64,000 bases of DNA from NCBI RefSeq assembly GCF_018219815.1, contig NZ_JADMKU010000005.1:62001-126000 (forward strand), in the 5' to 3' direction. How positions within the stretch are numbered: position 1 is the stretch's first letter; every line of letters begins with the position of its first letter. Of the stretch, positions 1-10,041 are shown piece after piece. The position numbers and the translations under genes are program-made. The stretch is from Thalassovita aquimarina (lineage in GTDB: Bacteria; Pseudomonadota; Alphaproteobacteria; Rhodobacterales; Rhodobacteraceae). The notes beneath the pieces are model-generated. The model was not told the DNA's origin. It saw nothing but the letters and a program-made list of their open reading frames with translations, and made no database searches.

Positions 1-797
1 TGAAAGCCCAGACCGGTCAGGAACCCACCCTCCTGCTGCGCGGCGGGCAGCAGGGTGATGGCAACGAGGCCCGCAATCATGCCCACAACCGCACCGGTGA
101 AGCCGCGCAGGGTGAAGCGGCGCACGAAGGCGCCCGCGATATAGCTGTCTTGCGCGCCGACCAGCCGCAGCACCGAAATCACCTGCCCGTTGGCCGACAG
201 CGCCGCCTGCGCCGCCAGCGTGATCATCGCCGCCATCGCGCCGCCGATCAGCAGGAAGGCGGTCCAGCCCAAGAGCCGCAGCCGCGACGCGGCCCGCACC
301 AGCGGTTCGCGCCAGCGGGTGTGATCGTCCAGAACCGCGCCGGGCACCTCGGCTGCGAGCCGCAGCCGCAGTCCGGCGGCGTCGTAACCCTGTGCGGTCT
401 CGTCGATCTCGATCAGTTGCGGGATCGGCAAGGTGTCCAGCGGCAGGTCGGGACCGAAGAACGGCTCCAGCAGCGCGCGCTGTTCTTCTTCGCTCAGCGC
501 CTTCGCGGTGGCCACGCCCGGCGTGGTTTCCAGCACCCGCAGCGCCGCAGCCACCTGCGCATCCATCTGATCGGCCGGCGCGGAAATCCGCAGCGTCGAT
601 GAGCGCGCCAAGTCGTTGCTCCAGCGATCGGCCAGCCGCCCGGACGCCAGCGACAGAGCCAGCGCGAACACCGCCAGGAACGCCATCGCGGCGGCGCTGA
701 ACGTGGTCAGGTTGGCAGTGAAACCGCTGGGCGGCACCACCCGGTCGGCCTGCGCATCGCCGACGACAAGCGAAGTGAACCGCGCCATGATCTTCAT
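1..797 (-). CDS. ftsX: FtsX, cell division ABC transporter permease (3' end outside window)
   Basis: Permease half of the FtsEX complex, which couples ATP hydrolysis at the divisome to activation of peptidoglycan hydrolases. About 265 codons are in the window and the C-terminus runs off the left edge. The first ATG (797) overlaps the ftsE stop as ATGA; a second in-frame ATG lies at 788 and could also be used. The reading shows a short cytoplasmic N-terminus, a hydrophobic segment near residues 30-55, a polar extracytoplasmic domain, then hydrophobic segments after about residue 170, which is the FtsX topology. Identification rests on this topology and on direct coupling to ftsE. Confidence 0.85.
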   Translation of the reverse strand, partial: MKIMARFTSLVVGDAQADRVVPPSGFTANLTTFSAAAMAFLAVFALALSLASGRLADRWSNDLARSSTLRISAPADQMDAQVAAALRVLETTPGVATAKALSEEEQRALLEPFFGPDLPLDTLPIPQLIEIDETAQGYDAAGLRLRLAAEVPGAVLDDHTRWREPLVRAASRLRLLGWTAFLLIGGAMAAMITLAAQAALSANGQVISVLRLVGAQDSYIAGAFVRRFTLRGFTGAVVGMIAGLVAITLLPAAQQEGGFLTGLGF

Positions 798-1483
798 AGG
801 TCCGCCCCCGCCAGCTGCACTCGCCGGTTCGCGATCCTGAGAACCCGTGCGGACACCTGCCCCTTGGCGGCGCGGATCAGGTTCAGGTCGTGCGTGGCGA
901 CCATGATCGTCTTGCCCATCCGGTTCAGTTCGACCAGCAGCTGCAGCAGCCGCTGCGACATGTCCCAGTCGATGTTGCCGGTCGGTTCATCTGCCAGCAC
1001 CACGTCGGGCGACATGATCACCGCGCGGGCCAGCGCGGCGCGCTGCCGTTCGCCGCCCGACAGTTCCGGCGGCAACGCCTCGGCGCGGGATTTCAGCCCG
1101 ACCCATGCCATCAGTTCCTTCAGATTGGCCAGTTCGTCGATATTGTCGCGCCCCGACACGGTCAGCGGCAGGGCGATGTTTTCGTGCAGCGGCAGGTGGT
1201 CGAGGAACTGGCAATCCTGATGCACCACCCCGATCCGGCGGCGGTTGAGCGCGATCTCGTCCCGGTCCATCAGCCGCACGTCACGGTCGAACAGACGCAC
1301 GTGGCCGGCGGTCGGCAACAAAGCGCCGTAGCACAGTTTCATGAAGGTGGTTTTGCCAGCGCCGGAGGGTCCGGTCAGGAAATGGAACGACCCGGGCGAC
1401 AATTTTAGGGAAATGTCGCTCAGCAGTTCGCCACCGCCGTAACTATACGCCACGTTTTCTAACTCGATCACCGCTGCCCCCAT
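794..1483 (-). CDS. ftsE: FtsE, cell division ATP-binding protein
   Basis: ATPase subunit of FtsEX (229 aa). It carries Walker A GPSGAGKT near residues 33-40, the ABC signature LSGGERQR, and Walker B VVLADEPTGN. The frame stays open upstream to 1525, but the family start MGAAVIELENV at 1483 is chosen because ABC ATPases of this family begin just before the ELENV strand. The stop overlaps the ftsX start by 4 nt, so translation is coupled. It is divergent from the zinc-ribbon gene, with a 144-nt gap that holds an inverted repeat. Confidence 0.93.
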   Translation of the reverse strand: MGAAVIELENVAYSYGGGELLSDISLKLSPGSFHFLTGPSGAGKTTFMKLCYGALLPTAGHVRLFDRDVRLMDRDEIALNRRRIGVVHQDCQFLDHLPLHENIALPLTVSGRDNIDELANLKELMAWVGLKSRAEALPPELSGGERQRAALARAVIMSPDVVLADEPTGNIDWDMSQRLLQLLVELNRMGKTIMVATHDLNLIRAAKGQVSARVLRIANRRVQLAGADL

Positions 1484-1529
1484 TGAACGCTGCCTTTTTC
1501 TGCACGACACGAGGTCCAGATGCAATGCA

Positions 1530-1551
1530 GCAAAGCTCTGTTAAGCTTTGC
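1530..1551. promoter_or_regulatory. Perfect 8-bp inverted repeat in the ftsE/zinc-ribbon divergent gap
   Basis: GCAAAGCT, 6-nt spacer, AGCTTTGC. It lies between two divergent genes (ftsE start at 1483, zinc-ribbon start at 1628), so it could be an operator for either. There is no strong U-tract, so a terminator is less likely. Function is inferred only from position and symmetry. Confidence 0.35.
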
Positions 1552-1627
1552 ACTTTTCGACACCCATGTTCCGCCATATAGTCAGCCCCGACAAGGCACC
1601 CCGGGGAGCGGGGTAAAAGGGGGCGAA

Positions 1628-2479
1628 ATGCGGCTTATATGCCCGAATTGCGGGGCACAATACGAAGTGCCCGATAGCGTGATCCCTGAGACGGGACGCG
1701 ACGTGCAATGTTCCAATTGCGGCCATACCTGGTTCCAGCACCATCCCGACGATGCCGCGGCGGCACCCGACGATCTGGAGCTGCCCGAAACCGATCTTGC
1801 CGGTACGGACGCGCAAGGCATGCCCCCGGAACCCGACCACGAACACGAAACGGCCCCGGAACCTGAACCGGCCGCCGAGGCACCGCAACGGCGGCAGCTC
1901 GACCCCTCCATCGCCGAGGTTCTGCGCGAAGAGGCCGAGCGCGAAGCGCGTGCGCGCGAAGCAGAACGCGGCGCGGGATTGGAAAGCCAGCCCGACCTGG
2001 GCCTGGCCGAACCCGAGGACGAATCTTCCCGCCGGGCGCGGCAGGCCCGCGAACGTATGGCGCGGATGAAGGGCGAACCCGAGGTTGCCGCCCCCGAAAC
2101 GCAAGCCGAACCCGGGGACGAGGCCGCTTCGCGCCGCGACCTGCTGCCCGACATCGATGAAATCAATTCCTCGCTGCGCGCAGCGTCCGACCGCCGCCCG
2201 GCCGAGGCGGACGATTACGACACCCCCGTCGGCACGCCCGAACTCATCGCGAAAAAAGGCAGCGGTTTCCGCAACGGTTTCCTGTTGGCGCTGCTGATCG
2301 CGGCGGCGTTCTGGGCGCTTTATGTCTATGCCGATCCGATCGCGGCGAAGGTCCCGGCGCTGAAACCTGTGCTGGGAAGCTATGTCGCTGTCATCGACCA
2401 GGCGCGCGGCGCGCTGGATGCCCAGGTCAAGGCGCTGCTGATCAAGCTGGACGCGATGGGGGCCGAAGCAACCACCTGA
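1628..2479 (+). CDS. Zinc-ribbon domain membrane protein
   Basis: 283-aa protein with an N-terminal MJ0042-type zinc ribbon: CPNC at about residues 5-8 and CSNC about 20 residues later, followed by GHTWFQ. A long acidic, low-complexity linker rich in Glu/Ala/Arg/Pro follows, then one hydrophobic segment near residues 215-235 (GFLLALLIAAAFWALYVY) and a short C-terminal domain. The longer frame from 1520 is rejected because the ATG at 1628 begins the ribbon exactly (MRLICPNCG). Genes of this design sit beside ftsEX in many Rhodobacteraceae. The molecular function is not known; a membrane-anchored regulator or adaptor is a guess. Confidence 0.8.
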   Translation: MRLICPNCGAQYEVPDSVIPETGRDVQCSNCGHTWFQHHPDDAAAAPDDLELPETDLAGTDAQGMPPEPDHEHETAPEPEPAAEAPQRRQLDPSIAEVLREEAEREARAREAERGAGLESQPDLGLAEPEDESSRRARQARERMARMKGEPEVAAPETQAEPGDEAASRRDLLPDIDEINSSLRAASDRRPAEADDYDTPVGTPELIAKKGSGFRNGFLLALLIAAAFWALYVYADPIAAKVPALKPVLGSYVAVIDQARGALDAQVKALLIKLDAMGAEATT

Positions 2480-2488
2480 GGCGCCCCC

Positions 2489-3274
2489 TCAAAGCTTTTC
2501 GAACAGCGCCGTCAGCCTGTCGGCCTCGTCCTGCGTGCCATAGGGCGTGTTGACCATGAACATGCCCGACCCGATCATCCGGTGCCCCTCGCGCGCAGGT
2601 CCGAACCGCACTTCGTGGCGCAGCGCGCCGGGCAGGTTCTGCGCCTCCAGCGCCGACAGCATCTGCTGATGCGCCCCGCCCGTCAGGATCGGATACCACA
2701 GCGCGATCACGCCCACGTTCCATTTGCGGTGCAGCTTGGCGATGAAGCCCGGCAGCGCGTAGTAATCGCTTTTCAGTTCGTAGCTGGGATCGATCAGGAC
2801 CAGCCCGCGCCGGGGCTCGGGCGGGGTCTGGGCCATCAACATCTTGAAACCGTCCTGCTTCATACAGCGCGCGCCGGTGCCCTGCATGGCCCGTTCCAGC
2901 GCCTCGAATTCGCGCGGATGCAGTTCGGCCAGCGTGATCCGGTCCTGCGGCCTTAGCAGCTGCGCCGCCAAGAGCGGCGATCCGGGGTAGCTGCGCAGGC
3001 CATGCGCCGCCCGGACCTTCGCCAGCGCTTCGCTATAGGGATGATCCGCACCGAACCATCCCATGGCCTCGACCGCGTCGATTCCCGCCGCCGCCTCGCC
3101 GGTCTTCACCGCCTCGGCCGCGTCAAGCGCATAGAGCCCGCGCCCGGCATGGGTTTCGAAGTAGCTCAGCGGCTTGTCCTTCGCGGTCATGTATTGCAGC
3201 ATCCGGGCCAGCAGCGCGTGCTTCTGCACATCCGCCAGGTTTCCGGCGTGATAGATATGTTGATAGGACAGCAT
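2489..3274 (-). CDS. rlmJ: 23S rRNA (adenine-N6)-methyltransferase RlmJ
   Basis: Family RlmJ (formerly YhiR) methylates A2030 of 23S rRNA with S-adenosylmethionine. The protein (261 aa) begins MLSYQHIYHAGNLADVQKH, the typical N-terminus. It has FETHAGRGLY (SAM-binding strand) and LIDPSYE, the family variant of the N6-adenine methyltransferase DPPY motif. The start at 3274 is chosen by this N-terminus although the frame is open to 3493. It converges with the zinc-ribbon gene (9-nt gap) and is divergent from mreB. Confidence 0.92.
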   Translation of the reverse strand: MLSYQHIYHAGNLADVQKHALLARMLQYMTAKDKPLSYFETHAGRGLYALDAAEAVKTGEAAAGIDAVEAMGWFGADHPYSEALAKVRAAHGLRSYPGSPLLAAQLLRPQDRITLAELHPREFEALERAMQGTGARCMKQDGFKMLMAQTPPEPRRGLVLIDPSYELKSDYYALPGFIAKLHRKWNVGVIALWYPILTGGAHQQMLSALEAQNLPGALRHEVRFGPAREGHRMIGSGMFMVNTPYGTQDEADRLTALFEKL

Positions 3275-3465
3275 GTCGGGACCTTCCTTTGCGCTGCTGA
3301 TAAGACCTGCGGCGGGGGCAAGGCAATCGCGCTTTGACCGCAAACCGGGCGGGCTTGGCAAAAAGGCGCTGATTTCGGCCCCATCGGCCTTTTCCATTTC
3401 GCCCCCTGCCCCTATAACAACATCTGCTTCCCGCTCGGAGAATCGCGGAAGCAACGAGGGGATAA

Positions 3466-4533
<1,068 letters not shown>

Positions 4534-4541
4534 CGCCCCCA

Positions 4542-4557
4542 CCTTTTCCTGAAAAGG
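4542..4557 (+). promoter_or_regulatory. Hairpin covering the mreC Shine-Dalgarno
   Basis: CCTTTT, 4-nt loop CCTG, AAAAGG, directly followed by GGGAAAGC and the TTG start of mreC. The 3' arm holds part of the purine-rich ribosome-binding site, so folding could limit mreC initiation relative to mreB. This is a sequence-level inference; the stem is short. Confidence 0.35.
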
Positions 4558-4564
4558 GGAAAGC

Positions 4565-5497
4565 TTGGCGAAAGACAGATCACAGGGCGAAGACTATCTC
4601 GGCCCCCTGAAGCGGTTGCTGACAGGGCTGCTGGTCCTGTGCCTGATCGGGGTGTTCCTGGTCTGGCGCATCGACAGCCCGCGGGTGGAACGGTTCCGCG
4701 CGCAGGTGATCGACAAGGTGGTGCCCAGCTTCGACTGGGCGATGGCGCCGGTCACCGGCGCGGTGAACCTGATCCGCGATTTCCAGTCCTATCAGCGCAT
4801 CGTCGACCAGAACCGCGAATTGCGCCGTGAATTGCAACAGATGAAGGCCTGGAAAGAGGCCGCGCTGCAGCTGGAACAGGAAAACGCGCGGCTGCTGGAT
4901 CTGAACAACGTGCGTCTGGACCCGCGGCTGACCTATGTCACCGGCGTGGTGCTGGCGGACAGCGGATCGCCGTTCCGGCAATCGGTGCTACTGAACGTGG
5001 GCGCGCGCGACGGAATCGTCGACGGCTGGGCCACGATGGACGGGATCGGGTTGGTGGGCCGGATTTCCGGCGTTGGCCAGACCACGTCGCGGGTGATACT
5101 GCTGACCGATACCTCAAGCCGCATCCCGGTGACGATCCAGCCCTCGGACCAGCAGGCGATGATCATGGGCGACAATACCGCCGCGCCGCCGATCACCTTC
5201 CTCGAAGACCCCGATCTGGTACGCCCCGGCGACCGGGTAGTGTCATCGGGAGACGGCGGAGTGTTCCCGTCGGGGCTGCTTGTAGGTCAGGTCGCGAAGG
5301 ATCCCGACGGGCGCATGCGCGTGCGCCTGGCCGCAGATTACGAACGGTTGGAATTCCTGCGGGTTCTGCGCAACCCGGGAACCGAGGCGATCACCGAAAC
5401 CGGCGCCCTGATCATCCCCGAAGGCGCGCCGCTGGCCACCGCCGGAGCCGGCCTGCAGGATGAAGATGTCACGCTGGAGGGCGCCAGCGATGAGTGA
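4565..5497 (+). CDS. mreC: Rod shape-determining protein MreC
   Basis: Elongasome scaffold (310 aa): short cytoplasmic tail, one transmembrane segment near residues 18-35 (LLTGLLVLCLIGVFLVW), a coiled coil near 70-105 (NRELRRELQQMKAWKEAALQ), then the periplasmic beta domain. The start is a TTG preceded by a strong AAAGGGGAAAG site; there is no ATG nearby. It overlaps mreD by 8 nt. Partners by family knowledge are MreB, MreD, PBP2 and RodA, all encoded here. Confidence 0.94.
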   Translation: MAKDRSQGEDYLGPLKRLLTGLLVLCLIGVFLVWRIDSPRVERFRAQVIDKVVPSFDWAMAPVTGAVNLIRDFQSYQRIVDQNRELRRELQQMKAWKEAALQLEQENARLLDLNNVRLDPRLTYVTGVVLADSGSPFRQSVLLNVGARDGIVDGWATMDGIGLVGRISGVGQTTSRVILLTDTSSRIPVTIQPSDQQAMIMGDNTAAPPITFLEDPDLVRPGDRVVSSGDGGVFPSGLLVGQVAKDPDGRMRVRLAADYERLEFLRVLRNPGTEAITETGALIIPEGAPLATAGAGLQDEDVTLEGASDE

Positions 5498-6029
5498 GGC
5501 GCTGACCACGCGGCGATGGGGAATGCGGCTGGCCTACGTCTTGCTGGCGTTGGCGATCATTTTCTTTCAGCTCCTGCCGCTGGAAACCACGCCGCGGCGC
5601 TGGACCGGACCGGATCTGCTGATCCTGATCACCTTCGCCTGGGCCGTACGCCGCCCCGATTACCTGCCCGCCTTTCTGGTCGCCTCCAACTTCCTGCTCG
5701 GCGATTTTCTGTTCCAGCGTCCTCCCGGCCTGCTGGCGGCGCTGACCGTGCTGGCCGTCGAAGCGCTGAAAAGGCGATCGCGCAGCCTGCGAGACCAGAC
5801 CTTCCTCGTGGAATGGCTGACGGTTTCGGTGATGCTGATCGTGCTGATGCTGAGCGACCGCATGGTGCTGGCCGTTCTGCTGATCCCGCAATCGCCGATG
5901 GGGCTGACGCTGGTGCAACTGATCATGACGATCATCGCCTATCCGCTGGTCGCTGCAGTGTCGCATTCGCTGTTCGGGGTGCGCCGGATCGCCGCCAATG
6001 ACGCCGAAGCGTTGAGGGCCGGGCTATGA
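5490..6029 (+). CDS. mreD: Rod shape-determining protein MreD
   Basis: Integral membrane protein of 179 aa with about five hydrophobic segments; weakly conserved at sequence level but fixed between mreC and mrdA. The ATG at 5490 lies inside the end of mreC (8-nt overlap) and is preferred over upstream codons in the frame, which would add a hydrophilic tail. The stop overlaps the next start by 4 nt. Confidence 0.9.
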   Translation: MSEALTTRRWGMRLAYVLLALAIIFFQLLPLETTPRRWTGPDLLILITFAWAVRRPDYLPAFLVASNFLLGDFLFQRPPGLLAALTVLAVEALKRRSRSLRDQTFLVEWLTVSVMLIVLMLSDRMVLAVLLIPQSPMGLTLVQLIMTIIAYPLVAAVSHSLFGVRRIAANDAEALRAGL

Positions 6030-7969
6030 AGCGTTCCACCCGCGAAAGCGCCGACAGCGCGCGCAGGATCAGCCGCCGCGCCCTTCTTCTGGGCGGCGCG
6101 CAGATCGGTTTCGGCGGTTTGCTGGCGCTCAGGATGCGCTATCTGCAAGTCGATCAGGCCGATGAATTCCGCCTGCTGGCGGAGGAAAACCGGATCAATA
6201 TCCGCCTGATCGCACCGGCGCGCGGCGAAATCTTCGACCGTCACGGCGCGGTCATCGCCAAGAACGAACCCAGCTACCGGCTGACCATGGTGCGCGAAGA
6301 TGCCGGCGACGTGGACGAGGTGATCCGCCGCCTGTCGGCGCTGGTCGAACTGGAGGAAGAGGACCTCAACCGCGCATTGGTCGAAATGAAGCGCAGCGCG
6401 CCGTTCCTGCCGGTGACCATCGCCGACCGCGTGAGCTGGGAAGCGATCAGCCGCGTCGCGGTCAACGCCCCGGCCCTGCCCGGGATCACGCCCGAGGTCG
6501 GCCTGTCGCGGCATTACCCGCTGGGCCGGGATTTCGCCCACGTCACCGGCTATGTTGGCCCGGTGTCCGATTACGACCTGTCCAAGATCGACGACCCCGA
6601 CCAGTTGCTGCGCATTCCCCGGTTCCAGATCGGCAAGGTCGGGATCGAGGCCAAGCTGGAAGACCAGTTGCGCGGCAAGGCCGGTGCCAAGCGGATCGAA
6701 GTCAACGCGGCGGGCCGGGAAATGCGCGAATTGAGCCGGCGCGAAGGCCAGCCCGGCACCAACCTGCAACTGACCCTCGATCACCGGTTGCAGAATTACG
6801 TTCAGGCCCGGCTGGGTCAGGAAAGCGCCGCCGTGGTCATTCTGGATTGCGAAAGCGGCGATATCCTGGCCTGCGCTTCGGCGCCGTCCTTCGACCCGAA
6901 CCTTTTTGTGCGCGGCATTTCGGTGGCCGATTACAAGGCGCTGACCGAAAACCCCTATCGGCCGCTCGCCAACAAGACGGTTCAGGGGCTGTACCCGCCC
7001 GGGTCGACCTTCAAGATGGTGACCGCGCTGGCGGCGCTGGATGCCGGGGTGATCACGCCGGAAGAAACCGTTTACTGCCCCGGCCATGTCGAAATTTCCA
7101 ATCGGCGCTTCCATTGCTGGAAACGCGTCGGTCACGGCCATGTCGACCTGGAAACCTCGCTCAGGGAAAGCTGCGACGTCTATTATTACGACATCGCCAT
7201 GCGGGTCGGGATCGAAAAAATCTCGGCCATTGCGCAGCAGTTGGGGCTGGGGCAACGCTTCGACATCCCGATGTCGGCGGTGGCGCGAGGCCGCGCGCCC
7301 ACCAAGGCGTGGAAACAGGAAACCTACGATCAGCAATGGCTGGTCGGCGACACCGCCAATGCCGCGATCGGGCAGGGCTTCGTGCTGGCCTCGCCTTTGC
7401 AGCTGGCGGTGATGAGCGCCCGCTTGGCGACCGGACGCGCGGTAGAACCGCGACTGATCAAGACCATCGACGGGATCGAGCAACCAATTCGCGGCGGAGA
7501 TCCGCTGAATGTCGGCAACGGGCTGCTGCGGGACGTGCGCAAGGCGATGTACGAGGTATCGAACAACCGCCGCGGCACCGCCTATCGCTCGCGCATCATC
7601 GAAGACGCCTTCCGCATGGCCGGCAAGACCGGCACCAGCCAGGTCCGCAACATCACCGCAGCCGAACGCGCCCGCGGTGTAACCCGCAACAAGGACCTGC
7701 CCTGGGAACGTCGCGACCACGCCCTGTTCGTGAACTTCGCCCCCTTCCGCGATCCGAAATTCGCGGTCGCGGTGGTGGTGGAACATGGTGGCGGCGGATC
7801 GACGGCGGCGGCCCCGATCGCGCGCGACGTTACGCTGCAGGCGCTCTATGACGGCGATCCGCCCCTGGAAGCCTATCCCAAAGCCGACCGGTCCCGGGTC
7901 AAGGCGCAGCAGGAAAGGCTGCGCCGCGAGCGGCACGAGATCCTCGACAACGGGCGGGACCGCGCATGA
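6026..7969 (+). CDS. mrdA: Penicillin-binding protein 2 (elongation transpeptidase)
   Basis: Class B PBP (647 aa) that cross-links peptidoglycan during elongation. A single N-terminal membrane segment lies near residues 18-36. The transpeptidase domain shows all three motifs: STFK at 327-330 (nucleophile Ser327), SCD at 382-384 and KTGTSQ from 534. The pedestal segment R-x-G-x-I-x-DR (ARGEIFDRHG) is at about 65-74. It overlaps mreD and rodA by 4 nt each. Confidence 0.96.
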   Translation: MKRSTRESADSARRISRRALLLGGAQIGFGGLLALRMRYLQVDQADEFRLLAEENRINIRLIAPARGEIFDRHGAVIAKNEPSYRLTMVREDAGDVDEVIRRLSALVELEEEDLNRALVEMKRSAPFLPVTIADRVSWEAISRVAVNAPALPGITPEVGLSRHYPLGRDFAHVTGYVGPVSDYDLSKIDDPDQLLRIPRFQIGKVGIEAKLEDQLRGKAGAKRIEVNAAGREMRELSRREGQPGTNLQLTLDHRLQNYVQARLGQESAAVVILDCESGDILACASAPSFDPNLFVRGISVADYKALTENPYRPLANKTVQGLYPPGSTFKMVTALAALDAGVITPEETVYCPGHVEISNRRFHCWKRVGHGHVDLETSLRESCDVYYYDIAMRVGIEKISAIAQQLGLGQRFDIPMSAVARGRAPTKAWKQETYDQQWLVGDTANAAIGQGFVLASPLQLAVMSARLATGRAVEPRLIKTIDGIEQPIRGGDPLNVGNGLLRDVRKAMYEVSNNRRGTAYRSRIIEDAFRMAGKTGTSQVRNITAAERARGVTRNKDLPWERRDHALFVNFAPFRDPKFAVAVVVEHGGGGSTAAAPIARDVTLQALYDGDPPLEAYPKADRSRVKAQQERLRRERHEILDNGRDRA

Positions 7970-9105
7970 GCTATCTTGAATATACCGTCAAGAGCGTCCC
8001 GACGGGCCTGCGCAAACTGCTGTATCTCAACTGGCCGCTGGCGTTGCTGCTGACGGCGGTGGCAGGCTTCGGTTTCCTGATGCTCTATTCGGTGGCGGGC
8101 GGGTCCTTCACGCCCTGGGCCGAACCGCAGATGAAACGCTTTGCTCTCGGCATGGTGGTGATGGTGATCATCGGGATGGTGCCGATCTGGTTTTGGCGCA
8201 ACGTGGCCGGGGTCGCCTATCTGGGATCACTGTTGCTGCTGATCTTCGTGGAACTGTTCGGATCCGTCGGCATGGGGGCGCAACGCTGGATCGACCTTGG
8301 CTTCATGCGGCTGCAGCCTTCGGAACTGGCCAAGATCACGCTGGTGATGCTGCTGGCGGCCTATTACGACTGGCTGCCGGTAAAACGGGTGTCGCGGCCG
8401 GTCTGGGTCGTGGTGCCGGTGGTTCTGATCATGCTGCCCACCTTCCTGGTGCTGAAACAGCCCGATCTGGGCACCTCGCTGCTGCTGGTCTTCGCCGGGG
8501 CGTCGATGATGTTCTTTGCCGGCGTGCATTGGGGCTATTTCGCCGCCGTGATCGGCATGGCGGTGGGATTGGTCACCGCCGTGTTCCAATCCCGTGGCAC
8601 CGCCTGGCAGCTGTTGAAGGATTACCAGTACAGGAGGATCGATACTTTCCTCGATCCATCGAGCGATCCGCTGGGCGCGGGATATCATATCACCCAGTCC
8701 AAGATCGCGCTTGGCTCGGGCGGCTGGGCCGGACGCGGTTTCATGCAGGGAACGCAGTCGCGGCTGAACTTCCTGCCTGAAAAACATACCGATTTCATCT
8801 TCACCACCCTGGCCGAGGAATTCGGCTTCCTTGGCGCCTTTTCGCTGCTGACGCTGTACCTGCTAATCATCGTCTTCTGCATTTCTTCGGCGCTGTCGAA
8901 CAAGGACCGGTTTTCGTCGCTGCTGACGCTGGGCATCGCGGTGACCTTCTTCCTGTTCTTTTCCGTCAACATGTCGATGGTGATGGGAATGGCGCCGGTG
9001 GTGGGGGTGCCGCTGCCGCTGGTCAGCTATGGCGGGTCGGCGATGCTTGTGCTTCTGGCCGCTTTCGGGTTGGTTCAGAGCGCGCATATTCACAGACCGA
9101 GGTAA
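7966..9105 (+). CDS. rodA: RodA, SEDS peptidoglycan glycosyltransferase
   Basis: Polytopic SEDS-family protein (379 aa) polymerising glycan strands with PBP2. Visible family features are QPDLGTS (residues about 165-171), LPEKHTDFIF and the C-terminal GVPLPLVSYGGSA motif. The start ATG overlaps mrdA. It closes the elongasome operon, although the following dehydrogenase gene starts only 3 nt later and is probably co-transcribed. Confidence 0.96.
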   Translation: MSYLEYTVKSVPTGLRKLLYLNWPLALLLTAVAGFGFLMLYSVAGGSFTPWAEPQMKRFALGMVVMVIIGMVPIWFWRNVAGVAYLGSLLLLIFVELFGSVGMGAQRWIDLGFMRLQPSELAKITLVMLLAAYYDWLPVKRVSRPVWVVVPVVLIMLPTFLVLKQPDLGTSLLLVFAGASMMFFAGVHWGYFAAVIGMAVGLVTAVFQSRGTAWQLLKDYQYRRIDTFLDPSSDPLGAGYHITQSKIALGSGGWAGRGFMQGTQSRLNFLPEKHTDFIFTTLAEEFGFLGAFSLLTLYLLIIVFCISSALSNKDRFSSLLTLGIAVTFFLFFSVNMSMVMGMAPVVGVPLPLVSYGGSAMLVLLAAFGLVQSAHIHRPR

Positions 9106-9108
9106 AAG

Positions 9109-10041
9109 ATGACCGTCAACGTCCTGTTCGCCCATGACGAAACCCAGTGGGACATCTACAAGGACCCGCTGGACAAGGCGATCCGGGCGGCCGGGGTCGA
9201 CGCCGTACTGTCGCGCGATATGCCGCCCGAAGAGGTGGATTACATCGTCTATGCGCCGTCCAGCTGGCTGCAGGATTTCACCCCCTACAGCCGCGCCAAG
9301 GCGGTGCTGAACCTCTGGGCCGGGGTCGAGGCGATCACCGGCAACGAAACGCTGAAGATCCCGCTGGCACGGATGGTCGATTTCGGGTTGCGGCAGGGCA
9401 TGATGGAATGGGTAACCGGCCATGTGCTGCGCCACCACCTGGACATCGATTTCAACCTGCGCCACCAGGACGGCGACTGGCTGCCCAAGGTACCGCCCCT
9501 GGCGCGCGACCGGCGGGTGACTGTGCTGGGGCTGGGCGAGCTGGGCAGCGCCTGTGCGCAGGCTCTGGCCGGGCTCGGCTTCCCGGTCAGCGGCTGGAGC
9601 CGCAGCCCGAAACGGATCGACGGCATCGCCTGCCATCATGGCGAAGACGGACTGAAAGAGGCGCTGGAAAAGGCCGATATCCTGGTGCTGCTGCTGCCCT
9701 TCACCGCGGCCACGGAAAACGTGCTGAATGCCGAAAGCATCGGCTGGATGCCCGAGGGCGCGATGGTGATCAATCCCGGCCGCGGCCAGCTGATCGATGA
9801 CGAGGCGTTGCTGAACGCGCTTGGCACCGGGCAGATCGGTCATGCGACGCTCGATGTGTTCCGGGTCGAACCGCTGCCCGCCGATCACCGCTACTGGGGT
9901 CACCCCAGCGTCACGGTGACGCCGCACATCGCTTCGGAAACCCGGCCCGACACCGCCTCGGAAGTGATCGCCGAAAACATCCGCCGCGGCGAGGCGGGGG
10001 AACCCTTCCTGCACCTGGTCGACCGCGAACTGGGCTATTGA
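9109..10041 (+). CDS. ghrA: Glyoxylate/hydroxypyruvate reductase A-like 2-hydroxyacid dehydrogenase
   Basis: D-isomer-specific 2-hydroxyacid dehydrogenase (310 aa), expected to reduce glyoxylate or hydroxypyruvate with NAD(P)H. The nucleotide-binding motif GLGELG is at 141-146, with the substrate/catalytic segments NPGRGQLID, FRVEPLP and TPHIASETRP (catalytic Arg, Glu, His). The SSWLQDFTPYSRAKAVLNLWAG segment is typical of the GhrA branch. It starts 3 nt after rodA and ends just before the lower-GC block. Confidence 0.88.
   Translation: MTVNVLFAHDETQWDIYKDPLDKAIRAAGVDAVLSRDMPPEEVDYIVYAPSSWLQDFTPYSRAKAVLNLWAGVEAITGNETLKIPLARMVDFGLRQGMMEWVTGHVLRHHLDIDFNLRHQDGDWLPKVPPLARDRRVTVLGLGELGSACAQALAGLGFPVSGWSRSPKRIDGIACHHGEDGLKEALEKADILVLLLPFTAATENVLNAESIGWMPEGAMVINPGRGQLIDDEALLNALGTGQIGHATLDVFRVEPLPADHRYWGHPSVTVTPHIASETRPDTASEVIAENIRRGEAGEPFLHLVDRELGY

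Noticed and set aside
150-602. Plus-strand ORF of 150 codons at the left edge
   Set aside because: It is antisense to ftsX, whose frame runs off the window with clear membrane segments; its product is Arg/Gln-rich as expected of a shadow of a GC-rich gene.
5939-7936. 665-codon minus-strand ORF
   Set aside because: Antisense to mrdA, which has all PBP motifs; a high-GC third-frame shadow.
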